The notes under the pieces: generated by a model
Seen by the model: the letters and a program-made list of their open reading frames with translations, nothing else
The model's database searches: none
What the model was told of the DNA's origin: nothing
NCBI GenBank assembly: GCA_012931725.1
Contig: CM022951.1
Location: forward strand, 4,735,532-4,799,531
DNA length: 64,000 nt
Source: Litsea cubeba
Lineage: Eukaryota > Streptophyta > Magnoliopsida > Laurales > Lauraceae
Direction: 5' to 3'
Shown: positions 59,951 to 64,000 of the stretch, piece after piece
Position numbering within the stretch: position 1 is the stretch's first letter
Layout of the letters: every line of letters starts with the position of its first letter
Made by a program: the position numbers and the translations under genes

Positions 59951-61917
59951 AATACATCATATGGTGTGATTGGTGGATAGATTAGGCCAAATGTGGATTA
60001 CCCTTAAATTGTAATTAATTCATTTGTGCTTCATGGACTGTAGGGCTTAGGGCCTGTTTGTTTGCATAAAATACATAGGGAGTTCATGCCGTTAGTAGAC
60101 AAATTTATAAATTGAAGAATCAAAGGTGAATATTAAGAAATGACCCTTTTAATGGCAATAGAATTAAGGGAAGATTGAAACGAGAGCACAACCATCACCC
60201 AGGTAATTTAAATCCTAAGAGAGTCAAGGTACATTTGCATAGCTAGTTTATATCCTTCACCCTGATACCGTTTATAATCACACTTCAACTTTCTAATAAT
60301 CCTTGGATGGAGCTCATTTGACCGTAAATTCCTATGCATTCAATTCCTATATAATCTGATGCAAGAAAATAGGATGTCAATATTTTTTTAAAGGTTTTCT
60401 TTCTTTATCAGCACTGGATGCAAATGGGATGATCTATGGCCTTTAAATTATCCTTAAAAATATACAAGATCGAAGAACAAAGAAATTAAAATTGCGTGTT
60501 TTACACAATCAATCTACTATTGATTCACATTTATTTTCGAGTGCATTTATATTCATTTTGAGCCATTTGGATTTTTGATAAGAAAGCGCCCTGCTGGGGA
60601 TGTATCAGGCCTCATTTGATCCTGATCGAATCAGATTTAGTCTCGCCTTTGGCATGATCACGTGAAGAAAAAAGGGGGAAGAAAATGTGATCCAACCCCA
60701 GACAGCAAAATAGGAGCTGATCATCACATGTTGAAGTGGCCCAATCTATAGGGATTGAATCTTGGCCTTGCACTAGAGTTTGGCCTCATTTGAGGGTGGG
60801 ACTAGTAGAATTCCGTGTCTTATCACTGCCCAAAAGCAAGTGCAGTTAAAAGTTTCTATATTCGAGCTGAGCTTCTGTGTCCCGTTAATCCACAAAGCCT
60901 CTGGTAGTTTATAGTTTCTTGAAAAAGCCTCTGGTATTTGCTGGCCCCAATGACATGGAGCAATCCTCTCAGGGACAGGCCCAGTGGCCAGTCTCTCACA
61001 GCCTACCCCAGGACATATATAAAACAACTAATAAGGGCACGGTTGTACGGCCCCTTTTCTGCAGAAAAAGCGTGAAAAGTGAAAATGATTTTCTTCAAAA
61101 TTGAAAGTATCACATTTCATATGGCCACTTCTTCCAGAAAAAAAAAAAAAAAAATGAACGAACTTTTTCGTGTGGGATGGGGAAGGGGGAATCGAACTTG
61201 GTTTCCTGCGGAATCTATTTTCAGCGTTGCCACACAAACTTGCCCTAATTTTCTTTGTTCAGTTAATCAATTACTTGAGTTGGGATCGGCCAAGTGAAGG
61301 CCCCCTTTTATCTCCTGTAATCTGGTTGGAATGGAATAAGCGTGCAGAAGTAAAATGTAGTACCAGCAATGACAAAGTACAACCAGTTTCATCTCACATG
61401 AACCTCCTCACCCCACGAAAAACTCTCGCAAGAATTATGGAATTTGGAGAGAGCCGTTTCACTTTCTCCACCTGCTTTCATCACATTCGGTATCCCTTCC
61501 CAGCATATCTATATAAATCTTGGTCACTATGCTCTCAATACACTGAATATGATATGATCTCCCTCTTTAAACTAGCATCCATTTACGCTGAAAATTATCT
61601 AAGGTGATTTTTCGGATAATTTTCTCTTTATTTTATATGCAATCTTGAAAATGGCCCGAGCCTTTACAAAGCAATTTTAGCTGTGACATTTTGGGAGTTA
61701 CTCATTTCTACCCTAAACTTAATTTATTTTCTTACACTTAACATATTTTCGCATGTCTGGCATTTTTTCTAATCAGATTAGAAAAACCCTTTTCTCCTAC
61801 TCCCTTTAGAATTTCTTTTTTCTTCTCCTACTCCCTTTAGAAGTTTCCGATTAGAAAGCTTAATTATTGCTTAAACTCCAAATATAAGGTATATAATTAG
61901 ATTAGAAAACTTTTCAT
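59951..61917 (+). repeat. 2-kb direct duplication, copy B
   Basis: Second copy of 57683-59691, offset 2268 bp at the start. It lacks the 44-bp internal duplication and has scattered single-base differences and small indels, for example a longer A run near 61137. It carries the same MITE and the same TATA-like motif (near 61507). Confidence 0.9.
61035..61245. mobile_element. Tourist-like MITE in copy B
   Basis: Same insertion as at 58812, with taa on both sides (61032-61034 and 61246-61248). Its presence at the same position in both copies means it inserted before the duplication. Confidence 0.7.
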
Positions 61918-62270
61918 TTGGCCTTTAGTTATGGGCCTAGTCACAGATGACAACGCCTGCTCCTTTTTAAGTTGAACATGTGATAAAAGTTTGTAGGCCC
62001 ATCGATCTACCAAATATAATGAGAAGGACAGTGAAATCTACCCTTCTAAACTAAAAGTTGTGTGTCAATATGGGGCAATGAAATATACATTATGCAAAAT
62101 AAATTTATATTTTCAGGTCTGCTGCTAAAATTACGGTGCTTCCATCCACCTTGATCTTCTGATAAATTTTTACATCTTGGATCCAAGTAAGCACGGCATC
62201 CTACCCTTGAATAAGTTCTTTGCCATGCTGGAAAATTGGTAGACTCCGTACAACATATGATCTTTACTAA

Positions 62271-62516
62271 GGGCATGTTTGTGCGGGGTTGCGGAAAACA
62301 ATTTTGGCAGAAAGTTTTTTCCATTTTCCATGGAAAATCTTTTCAACCTCTCACCATCGGAAATGTGGAAAAGTTCATTTTCAAGTTTTCCTCAAAAATA
62401 AAAAATAAAAAATAAAAAAAAAATGGCTGCACCAAACATGAAATCTAAAATGCTGCGGAAAAATATTTACGCTTTCCATGCATTTTCCTCAGAAAAGTGG
62501 TTGCAAAATTGTGCCC
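62271..62516. mobile_element. Tourist-like MITE, independent insertion
   Basis: Ends GGGCATGTTTGTGCGGGG and, as reverse complement, GGGCACAATTTTGCAACC. taa flanks both sides (62268-62270 and 62517-62519). The inner inverted sequences (ttgcggaaaa, ggaaaatcttttc) resemble the 58812 element. An A-rich tract lies near 62396-62422. Confidence 0.65.
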
Positions 62517-62614
62517 TAAATTTCAACATGAAACCCCACCACGACATCAATAATGTGTTTAACCGGATATTGTGCTGTAGTCACAAACACCCAATTCTCA
62601 TTGTAGGATCACAT

Positions 62615-62971
62615 TAGGGATGCAAATGGCTGCCCGATTCTCCGATTACCTAAGGTTCTGACCCGTTAAAAATTGGGTTTGGGTCATTTTTTTTTTACCG
62701 GTGACCTAATAGGTCCAGGCCCGGTCCCACCTTGCTTCCGACTCGTGGACTTGAAATCCGACATATTGCCTCAATTTTCGAGAATCTCTATTATAGACTA
62801 GGTTATTTTTCATATTATTCTCTATCTAGACCGAGCCCCGAACCCTGACCCGCCCCATATAAGGTTCGATTCCAGTTCTATCTTCTCATTAACGGTTCCG
62901 GATCTACCTCCTCATTAACAGTTCCAAGTTCACTATGGATTCGAACTGGAACCAATCCGTTTACATTCCTA
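62615..62971. mobile_element. hAT-type MITE, 357 bp
   Basis: Terminal repeats TAGGGATGCAAATGG and, as reverse complement, TAGGAATGTAAACGG. A perfect 8-bp target duplication, gatcacat, flanks it (62607-62614 and 62972-62979), as for hAT elements. The interior repeats words such as aggcccggtccc and cggttccggatct. No coding capacity. Confidence 0.9.
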
Positions 62972-62979
62972 GATCACAT

Positions 62980-64000
62980 GCGCCGAAACTTCTTCTCATT
63001 ACCTATAATGTAATATAAACAACTTGAGTCCTTAATCCAATCTTCCGAGTGATGGAAGTGACATGAACAATTATATAGGAGAAATCTCCATTTTATAGGC
63101 AAGTGATCCTACTAAAGCATCCAATTCTTCTTGTCCGGCCATAGATCCAGTGGCTTACAAGTTACAAGGCACGATCAACATACACCATGGCCGCAGAGAG
63201 AAAAAAAAAATCTCATTCTAGCTTTGTTGAGTCCCTTTTATCTTTCTTCTATCAAATGTCAATTTGACTTGACGTCACTTGCTCCATCCCATTGGTGAAT
63301 TTATTGGCCCCTTTTCACCATATTAATTAAGTGTAATTTCTGTAAGACCGAGACCCCAATCCTCCTGTTTAGTATTACCTATGTTTTTTGAGTGAGATTA
63401 GAGTTGGTTTGGCTTCCTTTATGAGTTTGGTTAGATTTTTCTTAGCTTTGGAGAATTTTGAGAGCAGTTGATCTTGGTTTGACCCGGCCCGGGGTGGCCC
63501 GTGTAATTTGTATTTGTGTGAGAAATTATTCTTGATTTTGAAAATTTTTAATTTTTACTTCTTTTGACTCGTTTTACTAATCTTATCAACTTTCATGTTT
63601 CATCCACTTGAATTTGAAAGTCAGAAATCACGTTTGAAGAGGAAAATGGGCAAAAATGACTTTTCACATTAAATCTGTATATGAATTTCGAAATTTGCAA
63701 AAAAATGGGGAAAATATACTTTTTGGAAACTAAATATTTGGACGATCGATTTTGTCTTGGAAACTAAATATTTGGACGATCGATTTTGTCTCCTTCGTTG
63801 ATTTCTTCCGGGACTCACAAAACTGTTAGTTTCAGCCACTTAAGTTTTGGGACCCACTTGCCCACTTAATAAAACCAAGATGGGTTCTTTCTTCTCCCTC
63901 ATTGTTTCCTGCAACCTTTTGGCTGCGACAACAGTTTACTATTCCTCTCTTCCAGCCTCTCTCTCTCTCTCTCTCCTCTTGCATGACTATTTCTTGAGTG
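62980..64000. other. Right-end intergenic, small repeats only
   Basis: A 34-bp perfect tandem duplication (unit starting ttggaaactaaatatttgg) lies at 63723-63790. A (CT)n tract at about 63957-63982, after sequence ending ggttctttcttctccc, could be the leader of a gene outside the window. No open frame is convincing. Confidence 0.5.

Noticed and set aside
57683..61917. Repeat pair as LTRs of one retrotransposon
   Set aside because: No TG...CA ends, no target duplication, no primer-binding site, and the 260-bp spacer is far too short for an interior.

Overview
This is nuclear DNA of a flowering plant, probably a woody species with a TE-rich genome. The evidence is a coiled-coil NB-ARC-LRR (CNL) resistance gene family, a host gene with short GT-AG introns, and several plant transposon superfamilies (CACTA/TNP2, BED-type hAT, Ty3/gypsy chromovirus, MULE, Tourist-like MITEs, LINE, tRNA-type SINEs). 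The species cannot be fixed from sequence alone. There are no operons, CRISPR arrays or rRNA genes. Only two host gene types are clear: CNL genes (one copy cut by the left edge, one broken) and a six-exon quinone oxidoreductase.

Layout. 1-1.8 kb: 3' part of a CNL gene. 5.96-23.3 kb: a solo LTR (TSD ttaaa) split by a 15.2-kb CACTA element (6276-21458, TSD ttc). The CACTA element carries an apparently intact TNP2 transposase, a truncated second transposase gene, and host exon fragments (cyclophilin; possibly aquaporin). 24.6-26.7 kb: a 5'-truncated LINE with a 12-bp TSD. 27.1-30.1 kb: a second CNL copy, now a pseudogene; its 3' flank matches that of the first copy. 30.4-35.8 kb: a hAT element with a broken transposase and a 154-bp tandem array, inserted in that flank. 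35.9-48.7 kb: a 0.43-kb tandem array interrupted by an 11.5-kb minus-strand Ty3/gypsy chromovirus that lacks gag; its 5' LTR holds a 2.35-kb solo LTR of another family. 49.8-56.6 kb: the quinone oxidoreductase gene, whose introns hold a SINE, an RTE-like LINE remnant, a deleted hAT copy related to the 30-kb element, two SINE-like pieces and a MULE. 57.7-61.9 kb: a 2-kb direct duplication. The end of the window holds several MITEs.

Nesting gives relative ages. The CNL duplication precedes the hAT insertion. The LTR at 5.96 kb precedes the CACTA element. The 0.43-kb array precedes the gypsy element, which precedes the nested solo LTR. The RTE remnant in the oxidoreductase intron precedes the deleted hAT. 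Boundaries of ten elements are supported by matching or near-matching target-site duplications read directly from the sequence.
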